Source: Patescibacteria group bacterium
Lineage (GTDB): Bacteria > Patescibacteriota > Gracilibacteria > UBA1369
Assembly (NCBI GenBank): GCA_018825335.1
Contig: JAHJEW010000098.1
Coordinates: 1 to 36,533, forward strand
Length of the DNA stretch: 36,533 bases
Direction of reading: 5' to 3'
The position numbers were made by a program, and so were the translations under genes. Shown here in pieces: positions 26,708 to 33,794 of this stretch. The stretch's first letter is position 1. The number at the start of each line of letters is the position of its first letter. The notes under the pieces are model-generated. The model was not told where the DNA came from and searched no databases. It saw only the letters and a program-made list of their open reading frames with translations.

Positions 26708-27314
26708 AGTGGCGCCCCTCCGTTCGGGGCACGCAGCTACCAGGGATGATCGGGTCGGACGGCTGCTAGAGCGCGTCGGGTCCGGATCCGTGGCAGGTGT
26801 GTGCCCCGAGGAGGGAAAGGGTTTGGGAGTGTGGCTTATCGCCACAAAAAAGGGAAATTGTGTTTGCTTTCGCAAACTTCGCTGCCAGTTTTTATTAGCG
26901 TGCTGGCGCACGCGGGATCTCGCTTGCGCAAAATCTGTTCGTAAGTGAGTTTTCAAAGGTCAATGCGCCCGAAGGATTTGACTCCGAAAGGGCGACTTTT
27001 CTTATTTATCCACGTTTTGCTGCTCATAAAAAATGGTAAAGCTTTATGGGACGCGGCATAGGCCGTGGCCCGATAAAACCTTATTGATCCGTTTTTTTGA
27101 GCATGTGAGTAAACAAGGAGAGGAATGTATCATATTCCCCTATTTCTGTCAAGCCACATCATTGTTGGATGATGAGCCGGGCAGCTGCCTGTTTAAATGC
27201 GAGGCAGGCGGGAATATTACAATGATTTTTGAGGATAAGTCAAAATATTGTTTTAGGTTTGTCAAAAGGTTTTTGCAGGTAGGGATCGTTTGCCAAAATT
27301 TTTTGCATGGGAAA

Positions 27315-27341
27315 GGGCCGCTTCATGTTATGAAGCGGCCC
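27315..27341 (-). terminator. Perfect 12-bp stem hairpin downstream of the cysteine-rich gene
   Basis: GGGCCGCTTCAT, three-base loop, ATGAAGCGGCCC; on the minus strand TTT follows. It is the last of three hairpins after the gene and marks where strong GC richness begins. Confidence 0.55.
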
Positions 27342-27427
27342 ATCGGCGCACCTTGTTGTCCCGAATTAACGGGGCGTTAAGGGCGCCATTCCCGATCTTT
27401 TTTGCTTTGGCTTACCTCCTTTCCGGC

Positions 27428-27455
27428 GGGCGAGGGAGCTTTCACTCCCCCGCCC
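27428..27455 (-). terminator. GC hairpin downstream of the cysteine-rich gene
   Basis: GGGCGAGGGAG, six-base loop, CTCCCCCGCCC; ten of eleven pairs. It lies 76 bp past the stop codon. Confidence 0.45.
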
Positions 27456-27513
27456 CATGCTCACGGTTGCCGTCCGCGTGGTCTTTTTTCTCACAGCTGG
27501 CTGGGCTGTAAGT

Positions 27514-27541
27514 CACCCGGTAGCGGTAGTGCTACCAGGTG
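27514..27541 (-). terminator. Hairpin overlapping the stop codon of the cysteine-rich gene
   Basis: CACCCGGTAGC, six-base loop, GCTACCAGGTG; ten of eleven pairs. The TAG stop (27532-27534) is in the stem. No T tract. Confidence 0.45.
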
Positions 27542-30500
27542 ATACGGATGGCGTAGTACGTGCATCCGTTCAGTGAGACGGTGTACGTGGTGTTGACCAC
27601 GTTTACCGTCGCGGGGGTGTACCCGCTCCCCTGCACCTCGAGGGTGCTGCCGCCCCAGGTGGGGGGCAGGGAGTAGGGCGAGCACCGCCGCTCCACGGAC
27701 ACCGGTGCCACCGACGAGGTGAACACCAAGAGTCCGTTGTTCTCCCAGGCCATTGCCCGGTCGCCGGCGGCGTAGGTGCCGCTGACGTTTCCGGACGAGC
27801 AGTTCCAGTCATCGGAAGTGCTCGCCGCGGGGTCGATCGTCGTTCCTCCGGAGAAGAACTTGACCGACTTGTAGCAAGAGTCACCGATAATGGTGACGCC
27901 CGCCGGGCCCTGCGGCTGCTGTTGCAGCGCGCAGATGCCCCCGACGCAGGTCTCACCTACGAGGCATGCGTTGCCGCACGCTCCGCAGTTGGCCTCGTCG
28001 CTCGCGAGGTCGGCGCAGGCGCCCCCGCAATTGGTGTACCCTTGCGAGCACGCCGTTTTGCAGGCGCCCTGGTCGCAGACCAGGCCTTGCCCACAGACCG
28101 CGCAGGCGGGTCCGCAGGCCAATGGATCTTGCATGATGCTTTCGCACCATAGATCCAGGTCGCAGTCCAGCGTGCCTTGGGAGCACGACAGGACACACGA
28201 CCCGCCCGAGCAGACTTGGTCGTTGACGCATGCGTTGCCGCACGCGCCGCAGTTCTGCTCGTCGCTCGACAGGTAGACGCAACTGCCGGAGCAGTTGGTC
28301 TGGTTTAGACCGCACGTGCTCTTGCACGCGCCGTCCGTGCACACCTGCCCTTGCGGACAGATGGCGCAACCCGGACCGCAGGCGGTCGGGTCACTCAGGA
28401 TATGCTCGCAGACGAAGTCTGCATCGCAGTCCTGTTCGCCTTGCTTGCACGACACCACGCAGGTGCCGCCCGAGCAAAGCTGGTCTCCGATGCATGCGTT
28501 TCCGCATGCACCACAGTTGTCCTCGTCCGAGGACACGTAGACGCAACTGCCGGAGCAGTTGGTCTGGTTCGGACCGCACGTGCTCTTGCACGCGCCGTCC
28601 GTGCACACCTGCCCTTGCGGACAGATGGCGCAACCCGGACCGCAGGCGGTCGGGTCGCTTTGGATCTGCTCGCAGACATTGTCTGTGTCGCAGTCCATCA
28701 TCTGCTCCGGACACGAGAGCACGCAGCTCCCGCCGGAACAGATCTGGTCTCCGACGCATGCGTTGCCGCACGCGCCGCAGTTGTCCTCGTCGGAGGACAG
28801 GTAGACGCAACTGTTGGAACAGTTGGTCTGCCCTGTGGCGCACACTGACTTGCAGGCGCCACTCGAGCACACCTGCCCCTGCGGGCAGATGGCGCAACCC
28901 GGACCGCAGGCGGTCGGGTCGCTTTGGATCTGCTCGCAGACATTGTCTGTGTCGCAGTCCATCATCTGCTCCGGACACGAGAGCACGCAGCTCCCGCCGG
29001 AACAGACCTGATCTCCGACGCATACGTTGCCGCACGCGCCGCAGTTCAGGGGGTCGCTGCCCAAGTGTACGCATGCGAGTCCGCATACGCTTAGCCCTTG
29101 AGAGCAACCATAGGTGCAGGTGCCGTTGTCGCACACCTGCCCCGGTCCGCACACATTGCAGCCGAGGCCGCAATGTAGCGGATCCGACCAGATGTAGTCA
29201 CACACTTGGTCGTTGCCGCAGTCGAGCGTGCCGGTGCTGCAATGCAGCTGGCACGTCCCGCCGAGGCACTGCTGGTCGCCGACACATTGAGTGCCGCACG
29301 ACCCGCAATTGGCTTCGTCGGTCTTGAAGTCGACGCAGCCGCCATTGCACAGCGACATGCCTTGTGAGCAGTTCGCCACGCATTGGCTCTTCTGGCAGAC
29401 CTGTCCCTGCGCGCAAACGGCGCAGAGAGGTCCGCAGTGCGACGACGTCGAAGTGATGTCGTCGCACAGGTTGTCCGCGTCGCAATCGGCCTGCCCCGTG
29501 GGACAGGCGAGCGCGCAGACGCTGGCCAGACACTGCTGGTCGCCCGGGCATACCGTGCCGCAGGCTCCGCAGTTGGCCTCGTCGGAGATTGTGTTTACAC
29601 ACTGACCTCCGCACTCCGTCTGCCCTTGCGAACAGACGGTCTTGCAGGCACCGAGGTCGCAGACCTCATTGACTGCGCAGTCCGTACAGGACGGCCCGCA
29701 GAACGCTGGATCCTGCATGATGTCATCGCAGATCCAGTCGTTGTCGCAATCCTTGGTGCCTTGCGGGCAGAAGAGCCCGCAGATTCCAAGGCTGCACTCC
29801 TGCTGGCCCGTGCACGCGGTGGTGCAGGAGCCGCAGGCCACCTCGGACGACTGCGTGTTGACGCAGCCGTTGAGGTTGGCGCAGTACTGGAAACCGCTTA
29901 CGCAGTTATCCAGGCATGTGCCGTTTTGACACACCTGCGTGCCGGAGCATTGGGCGCACAGAGGCCCGCAATGCGACCCGGACGAGGTAGTGTCGATGCA
30001 CTGGCCGTTCTTGTTACAGTCGGCCGTGCCCTGCGCGCAGCTGACGGGCTCACAGAACCCGCCAACGCACGCCTCCGTGATAGCGCATTTGCTACCACAA
30101 CCTCCGCAGTTGAGCTTGTCGCTCATGACTGCGGCACAGAAGTCCTGGCCGCCGCTCTGGCAGACCATTTCTCCTTCTGCGCAGTCCAGCACGCAGGCGC
30201 TGAACGCGCACGTCTCCCCTCCGGCGCAGGCGTTTCCGCATGCGCCGCAGTGGAGGGGGTCAGTGGCGAGATCCGCGCATGCGTTGCCGCACGCCGTCTC
30301 GCCCGACTTACAGTTCGAGTAGCAGGTGCCTCCCGAGCAAAACTCATTGAGGCCGCATGCGTTTCCGCACTGGCCGCAATGAGCGGGACTGCTAAGGAGG
30401 TTTGCGCAACCTCCATTACAGTCCACTGTCCCCGAGGGACAGTTGTCCGCGCACTCGCCCGAGGCGCAGACCTGCCCATCCGCGCACGGATCACAGTCCG

Positions 30501-30807
30501 TGCCGCAGTGGGCGACATTGGACCAGATGTCTACGCAGGACTCTGATCCGTCGCACACGGCGGTGCCGAGGGCGCAGTTCGCGCCGCCCGATCCGCCGGT
30601 GCCGCCGGCAGCGTTTCCGCCACCGCCGGTCTGGGACCCGCCGTTTCCGGTGGAGCCCCCGGTGGCCGTTGAGCCACCACCACATGGGGGGCGACTGCCA
30701 TCGAGGCATGCAACCTCCCCGGGAGCGACCTCCGCCTGGGGGTCGCTCCAACATCCCGCCGTCAGCGCGAAAATCGCGCAGGCGGCGGCCACTTTTTGCC
30801 ATTTCAT
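27532..30807 (-). CDS. Block 2 giant cysteine-rich repeat lipoprotein
   Basis: 1091 residues with start ATG at 30807 (AAAGGAG six bases upstream). Signal MKWQKVAAACAIFALTAGC, lipidated Cys19, then a Gly/Ser/Thr linker (GGSTGNGG, GGNAAGGTGGSGG). From about residue 85 to 980 it is an array of two alternating cysteine modules: one like DEANCGACGNAC-x3-Q-x-C-x2-G-x-C, one like DCD-x-D-x2-C-x9-P-x2-CGPGC-x2-C-x-QGQVC-x3-A-C. Together they form an 88-residue unit with about 16 cysteines. The C-terminal 105 residues are Cys-poor and beta-rich (SGGTTIDPAAS to TYYAIRITW). This resembles Myxococcota cysteine-rich repeat proteins; it should be extracellular and rich in disulfides. Function unknown; adhesion or a protective stalk are guesses. 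Confidence 0.8.
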   Translation of the reverse strand: MKWQKVAAACAIFALTAGCWSDPQAEVAPGEVACLDGSRPPCGGGSTATGGSTGNGGSQTGGGGNAAGGTGGSGGANCALGTAVCDGSESCVDIWSNVAHCGTDCDPCADGQVCASGECADNCPSGTVDCNGGCANLLSSPAHCGQCGNACGLNEFCSGGTCYSNCKSGETACGNACADLATDPLHCGACGNACAGGETCAFSACVLDCAEGEMVCQSGGQDFCAAVMSDKLNCGGCGSKCAITEACVGGFCEPVSCAQGTADCNKNGQCIDTTSSGSHCGPLCAQCSGTQVCQNGTCLDNCVSGFQYCANLNGCVNTQSSEVACGSCTTACTGQQECSLGICGLFCPQGTKDCDNDWICDDIMQDPAFCGPSCTDCAVNEVCDLGACKTVCSQGQTECGGQCVNTISDEANCGACGTVCPGDQQCLASVCALACPTGQADCDADNLCDDITSTSSHCGPLCAVCAQGQVCQKSQCVANCSQGMSLCNGGCVDFKTDEANCGSCGTQCVGDQQCLGGTCQLHCSTGTLDCGNDQVCDYIWSDPLHCGLGCNVCGPGQVCDNGTCTYGCSQGLSVCGLACVHLGSDPLNCGACGNVCVGDQVCSGGSCVLSCPEQMMDCDTDNVCEQIQSDPTACGPGCAICPQGQVCSSGACKSVCATGQTNCSNSCVYLSSDEDNCGACGNACVGDQICSGGSCVLSCPEQMMDCDTDNVCEQIQSDPTACGPGCAICPQGQVCTDGACKSTCGPNQTNCSGSCVYVSSDEDNCGACGNACIGDQLCSGGTCVVSCKQGEQDCDADFVCEHILSDPTACGPGCAICPQGQVCTDGACKSTCGLNQTNCSGSCVYLSSDEQNCGACGNACVNDQVCSGGSCVLSCSQGTLDCDLDLWCESIMQDPLACGPACAVCGQGLVCDQGACKTACSQGYTNCGGACADLASDEANCGACGNACLVGETCVGGICALQQQPQGPAGVTIIGDSCYKSVKFFSGGTTIDPAASTSDDWNCSSGNVSGTYAAGDRAMAWENNGLLVFTSSVAPVSVERRCSPYSLPPTWGGSTLEVQGSGYTPATVNVVNTTYTVSLNGCTYYAIRITW
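28200..29095. repeat. 264-bp tandem DNA repeats inside the cysteine-rich gene
   Basis: The same sequence register (ACGC of the CVY/CVH codons) falls at 28277, 28541, 28805 and 29069, exactly 264 bp apart. Long parts of neighbouring units are identical at the DNA level, for example the segments around 28623-28770 and 28887-29034. Older, diverged units continue to about 30.4 kb. Recent duplication or conversion in this part is likely, and copy number may vary. Confidence 0.85.
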
Positions 30808-30813
30808 GGCATT

Positions 30814-30820
30814 CTCCTTT
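30814..30820 (-). promoter_or_regulatory. Strong ribosome binding site of the cysteine-rich gene
   Basis: AAAGGAG on the minus strand, six bases before the ATG at 30807; it excludes the ATG 24 bases further upstream. Confidence 0.75.
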
Positions 30821-30843
30821 CGTTGTGGCACAGGGGGCGGCCC

Positions 30844-30863
30844 GGCGAAATCCGGATATCGCC
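30844..30863. promoter_or_regulatory. Imperfect 20-bp palindrome between the two block 2 genes
   Basis: GGCGAAATCCGGATATCGCC with core ATCCGGAT. It is in the 74-bp gap between the stop of the upstream gene and the start of the cysteine-rich gene, so it may be an operator, a processing hairpin or a weak terminator. Confidence 0.4.
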
Positions 30864-30881
30864 CCCCTTAGCCGCCTGCAC

Positions 30882-31970
30882 TCAGATGCGCAAGCCCACC
30901 ATGATGGGCTTGAACTGGGGCTCGATGCCCCAACTCTTGTCCTGGCCGTCGTAGCCAGGCACCCTGTTATACGGCGTGGCGTTGACCACACCGCAAACCC
31001 CTCCCCCGATGGAGAGGTTCGGAGCCGGGTGGAACAGGACGTTCGCACACGGCTCGACCACGAACACGTAGTTCGTGGCCTGGTTCGCGAACTCGACCGT
31101 CTTGGTCGAGCTCTGAGAAAGGAACGTGTCCGGGTAGGACACGACCTCGAGACCGAGCTGGGCTCCGAGGTTTCCCTCGAGCCAGCTCAGGGGGGCCCAC
31201 GAAACGTAGGGTCCCGCGGTGAAGGAGAACTTCTCCTCCACCGAGTCTGCGTTTACTGGCTGGTTTCCGTCGAACGTCCACACGTTGGTGTGGACGTAGT
31301 TCATCGTCGCGCCCAGCTGGGCGAAGCGGTGAAGGCGGACGAGGATGTCCGCCCCGACTCCGACCGGCACGTTGGTCGCGTGCTGGTCGTTGAGCCCCAG
31401 AAGGGGGCTCATGAGGAACTGCGCCCGCTGCGACAGCGGGCTCCAGCCCTTGAGCTGGCGACCGTAGTCGTCCAGCTTCTTGTCGACGTCCTTGAGGACG
31501 TCGACCTTGGCTTCCGCGACCTCCTCGTGGGTCGCGATCTCCGCCGGAGGCGGAGGAGCCGGCAGGACCGTGAGGTCCCACGCGGCCACCAGCTCGTTCC
31601 CGTACCTGACAGTCAGGTTCGGAAACGTTCCGGCCTGCGCCGTCCAGGCGATGCCGAACTGGGCCACACCATGGAGGTGTGGCTCGTCGGTGTAGGACTT
31701 GCAGCCCAACACCTCCTCGCCCAGGCCCTGCGGCCTGATGAGGTTCTCCTCCGTCCAGGTGGAGCACTCCAACTGGGCGATGAAGAGCACGGAGAGGCGC
31801 TTCCCCTCCGTGGCCACGGCCTTGCGGCCGCTCCTAGAGTCAATCCCCTCCAAGGAGGGGACAAAGAAGGGCACGTCGGCCTTTGCCGACGCCGCAGGTT
31901 GACCTTTTGCCCATCCCGCGACCATCAAGGTCGCGGCGACGAGCGCCCAACTCGTGAAGCGTCGCATCAT
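30882..31970 (-). CDS. Block 2 exported beta-barrel-like protein
   Basis: 362 residues. Signal peptide MMRRFTSWALVAATLMVAGWAKG with cleavage likely before QPA. Residues about 30-140 form a soluble beta-rich part with two cysteines (QLECSTW, LGCKSYT), then a Pro-rich hinge (LPAPPPPAE) and a short helix (HEEVAEAKVDVLKDVDKKLDDYGRQL). From about 170 to the end come alternating amphipathic strands (VGVGADILVRLHRFAQLGATMNYVHTNVW, FTAGPYVSWAPLSWLEGNLGAQLGLEVVSY, FVVEPCANVLFHPAPNLSIGGGVCGVV) and a final PIMVGLRI, the look of a Gram-negative outer membrane barrel. AAAGGAAG (31978-31985) precedes the start. A typical CPR cell has no outer membrane, so its place here is puzzling. Start could also be the second Met. 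Confidence 0.65.
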   Translation of the reverse strand: MMRRFTSWALVAATLMVAGWAKGQPAASAKADVPFFVPSLEGIDSRSGRKAVATEGKRLSVLFIAQLECSTWTEENLIRPQGLGEEVLGCKSYTDEPHLHGVAQFGIAWTAQAGTFPNLTVRYGNELVAAWDLTVLPAPPPPAEIATHEEVAEAKVDVLKDVDKKLDDYGRQLKGWSPLSQRAQFLMSPLLGLNDQHATNVPVGVGADILVRLHRFAQLGATMNYVHTNVWTFDGNQPVNADSVEEKFSFTAGPYVSWAPLSWLEGNLGAQLGLEVVSYPDTFLSQSSTKTVEFANQATNYVFVVEPCANVLFHPAPNLSIGGGVCGVVNATPYNRVPGYDGQDKSWGIEPQFKPIMVGLRI

Positions 31971-31977
31971 TGCTTAG

Positions 31978-31985
31978 CTTCCTTT
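31978..31985 (-). promoter_or_regulatory. Ribosome binding site of the barrel-like gene
   Basis: AAAGGAAG on the minus strand, seven bases before the ATG at 31970. Confidence 0.65.
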
Positions 31986-32021
31986 CCTCTTGCTGGTCGC
32001 GGTTTCGGGCCCGGAGGGGCC

Positions 32022-32040
32022 ATAACGCACCATGCGTTAT
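32022..32040 (-). promoter_or_regulatory. Perfect 8-bp-arm dyad upstream of the block 2 genes
   Basis: ATAACGCA-CCA-TGCGTTAT. The core CGCACYATGCG is shared with the dyad before the block 1 gene (26695-26707). Position 52-70 bases from the start codon suits an operator or a promoter-linked element. Confidence 0.5.
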
Positions 32041-32158
32041 AGTCCCCACCGCGCCGCGGGACTCACTCCATCTTTTTGTATCGGCCAATAAAAAAAATCG
32101 GCATACTCAAAAAAACGGGGCGAGTCCCACGGCAAAAAAAATATGATTCTAAAATATA

Positions 32159-32247
32159 GCGCACTTTGCTCCGCTTCGTGCGTGGGGCGTTTTTCGCTTC
32201 TCTCACTTCGTTCGCTCCACAGCGCACTTCGCTCCGCTTCGTGCGTA
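32159..32247. repeat. Two copies of a GCGCAC...GTGCGT repeat
   Basis: Copies at 32159-32183 and 32222-32246 differ by one base; each opens GCGCACTT and closes CTTCGTGCGT with CGCAC/GTGCG arms. A third, diverged copy lies at 25675-25699, on the far side of blocks 1 and 2. Confidence 0.6.
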
Positions 32248-32439
32248 GTAAGCCAAATTGTTAAAGATCGCCAACTCCACCTTCTATCGCAGTGGCCGGT
32301 CGTCAAAGCATGCCTTTCCGCCCTCCGCTGGTGCGGATGGCTCCAAGTGCACTGATTTTGGCCCAATTTCCACTAGACAGGCAGGATTAAAGAATTGGAT
32401 GAGAGTTTAACTATATTGCGGACTTTTGTCAACCTTTTT

Positions 32440-32458
32440 ACCGCTTTGCAGCGGTTTT
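32440..32458 (+). terminator. Small terminator-like hairpin before csaB
   Basis: ACCGCT-TTGC-AGCGGT followed by TTT. Weak; it could stop stray transcription or serve as a csaB leader hairpin. Confidence 0.3.
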
Positions 32459-32500
32459 GGAAAGATCGGCAAAAGCCGCAATCAGTAAACGTTAAATTTA

Positions 32501-33706
32501 ATGCTTCTTTTGGGCTTCCATTACAGGGCCGGCGGCGTAATAATGGCATCGGACATTATCACTAACAGCAAAGAAATGAAAAAACGGCCGCGGATTGTTA
32601 TTTGCGGGAACTACGGAGCCACGAATCTTGGCGACGAAGCGATTCTGGACGGGATTCTTTCGCTGGTCAGAAGATCCATCCCAAACGCGGACATTACGGT
32701 TTTAGGCGCCAATCCGGCCGAGACGGCGGATCTTCACGGAGTAAAGAGCCTTTTTTTGCTTCCGGCGGGGGCGCGTTCGCTTTGGCGCGGGGTTTCGGGC
32801 GGCACTATTTGGCGCACTCTGGACGCAATTCGCAAGGCTGATTTGTTTATTCTTGGCGGCGGAGGGCTTTTTACGGATGAGAAGTTTATGGCTGTTTTGA
32901 TCTGGTCACTGCAGGCGCGGATCGCGCGGCTTTTTAAAGTGCCGATTTTCTGCCTGGGGCAGAGCGTAGGGCCTCTTCGGACTTTTTTCGGGCGGATGAT
33001 GACGGCGGGGGTTTTTAAACATTCTGCGGAAATTACCGTGCGCGATGAAGCTTCCCGGGATTTGCTTGTTCGTCTTGGGATCGATGACGCGCTTGTGCTG
33101 GCCGATCCGGCGTTTGTCCTTGCCGCGCCCGAGCCGCTGCCCGAGCGCACAGAGCCTTACGTGGTTTTGTCGGTGCGTCCGTGGAAAATTATGGGCGGCG
33201 AGAGCTTTCGGGATAAGCTTTTGTGTCAGGTTTTAGCGAAATTCGTTGATCGTCTCTGGATGGAGAATGGCCTAAAGACCATTATGGTGCCTTTTCAGGT
33301 CATGGTCGATAACGACGCGAACGAGCTGGAGCGCATTTATGATCTTCTGGAAGACAAAAAGGCCGCGGAGATTTTCTCCTACAGCAGCGATTACAAGAAG
33401 GTTATGGAGCTTATAGCGCGTTCAACGGCCGTGGTTGGGATGAGGCTTCACTCTCTCATTTTCGCGTCGATTTGCCACACGCCGTTTCTGGCGCTATCGT
33501 ACAGCGAAAAAGTGCGAAGTTTTTGCGCGCAGGTCGGCATGGAGGACTTTATTCTTGGTCTTGATGAAGTGGACCTTGCTGCGCTTATGGTCAGGTTTGA
33601 ACGAATTTTGTCTGAACGGGATGCGCTGGTTTTGCGGCTGGACAACAGGGTTTTGCATTTGCGGGCAATGGCGCTTGAGCATGAGGGGATTTTAGAGAAG
33701 TTTTAA
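32501..33706 (+). CDS. csaB: CsaB-like polysaccharide pyruvyl transferase
   Basis: Up to 401 residues. Family marks: VICGNYGATNLGDEAILDGIL at the N-terminus, ADLFILGGGGLFTDEK, PIFCLGQSVGPL, EITVRDEASRDLLVRLGI, LADPAFVL, and the C-terminal VVGMRLHSLIFASICHTPFLALSYSEKV with the conserved His. CsaB adds pyruvate to a secondary cell wall polymer, and SLH domains bind the product; the SLH protein at the left end of the window is a matching client. Start is undecided between 32501, 32543 (MASDII) and 32576 (MKKRPR); none has a ribosome site. Composition is host-like, so this is core sequence between blocks 2 and 3. Confidence 0.85.
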   Translation: MLLLGFHYRAGGVIMASDIITNSKEMKKRPRIVICGNYGATNLGDEAILDGILSLVRRSIPNADITVLGANPAETADLHGVKSLFLLPAGARSLWRGVSGGTIWRTLDAIRKADLFILGGGGLFTDEKFMAVLIWSLQARIARLFKVPIFCLGQSVGPLRTFFGRMMTAGVFKHSAEITVRDEASRDLLVRLGIDDALVLADPAFVLAAPEPLPERTEPYVVLSVRPWKIMGGESFRDKLLCQVLAKFVDRLWMENGLKTIMVPFQVMVDNDANELERIYDLLEDKKAAEIFSYSSDYKKVMELIARSTAVVGMRLHSLIFASICHTPFLALSYSEKVRSFCAQVGMEDFILGLDEVDLAALMVRFERILSERDALVLRLDNRVLHLRAMALEHEGILEKF

Positions 33707-33794
33707 TAGGTTTTTATTTTTTGATAATAATGTTCCGTTACAATGTCGGTACATTTTTGGTTGATTAATTTATTATATAAGTTTACTATACTAT

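Larger units (their letters stand above)
25713..26953. mobile_element. GC-rich block 1, bracketed by a perfect 16-bp inverted repeat
   Basis: Left end AAAACTCACTTACGAA (25713-25728), right end TTCGTAAGTGAGTTTT (26938-26953), exact reverse complements. The DNA inside is strongly GC-rich, the outside is not. Contents: one lipoprotein gene on the minus strand with its own ribosome site and two tandem terminator hairpins. No recombinase is inside and no target duplication is evident. The ends pressed together would form a host-like bidirectional terminator (A-tract, stem, T-tract). Mobile element is used here as the nearest type; mobility is inferred, and assembly error is not excluded. Confidence 0.55.
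26660..27531. other. Gene-free stretch across the end of block 1 and the start of block 2
   Basis: It holds the leader of the block 1 gene, the right inverted repeat of block 1, 135 bp of ordinary-GC sequence between the blocks (with a weak hairpin GCCC...GGGC at about 26967-26992 followed by TTTT), the left inverted repeat of block 2, about 210 bp of moderate GC, and the terminator series downstream of the big cysteine-rich gene. A 115-codon plus-strand open frame (27033-27380) has no ribosome site or recognisable sequence; I do not call it. Confidence 0.6.
27089..32118. mobile_element. GC-rich block 2, bracketed by a 17-bp inverted repeat (16/17)
   Basis: Left end CCGTTTTTTTGAGCATG (27089-27105), right end CATACTCAAAAAAACGG (32102-32118); one mismatch. 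The right copy also pairs imperfectly with 32058-32086 to make a large hairpin. The strongly GC-rich part runs from about 27.3 to 32.05 kb and holds two minus-strand genes with strong ribosome sites plus several long hairpins. A second, shorter inverted pair TTTGGCTTAC (27406-27415) and GTAAGCCAAA (32248-32257) exists but could be chance. The ends joined as a circle would make a near-palindrome with an A/T tract. Mobility is inferred; assembly error is not excluded. Confidence 0.5.
31986..32500. other. Gene-free stretch at the right end of block 2 and before csaB
   Basis: It holds the dyad at 32022-32040, the large imperfect hairpin 32058-32128 that contains the right inverted repeat of block 2, two copies of the GCGCAC...GTGCGT repeat, an unassigned 190-bp part, and a small terminator-like hairpin at 32440-32458. 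No gene or RNA is recognised in it. Confidence 0.55.

Noticed and set aside
26660-26956. Upstream extension of the block 1 gene to the inverted repeat
   Set aside because: Crosses the dyad and hairpins, has no signal character; AAGGAG and the lipobox place the start at 26659.
27033-27380. 115-codon plus-strand open frame at the left end of block 2
   Set aside because: No ribosome site, no recognisable pattern, and it contains the perfect hairpin 27315-27341 that fits a terminator better.
27361-27395. TAACG-GGG-CGTTA as an integron attC core
   Set aside because: The core sites, arm spacing and an integrase expected of an integron cassette are not present.
28230-29327. Plus-strand open frame with RRSC/TRRSS repeats inside the cysteine gene
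   Set aside because: Its repeats merely mirror the 264-bp DNA repeat; no start signal.
30402-32042. Long plus-strand open frame opposite the block 2 genes (546 codons)
   Set aside because: Arg/His/Pro-rich translation without domains, opposite genes that have signal peptides, ribosome sites and cysteine periodicity; a product of high GC on the other strand.
27406-32257. TTTGGCTTAC / GTAAGCCAAA as the true edges of block 2
   Set aside because: Ten bases only; a match of this length between two flanks of about 400 bp is not rare, and the 17-bp pair further out is better.
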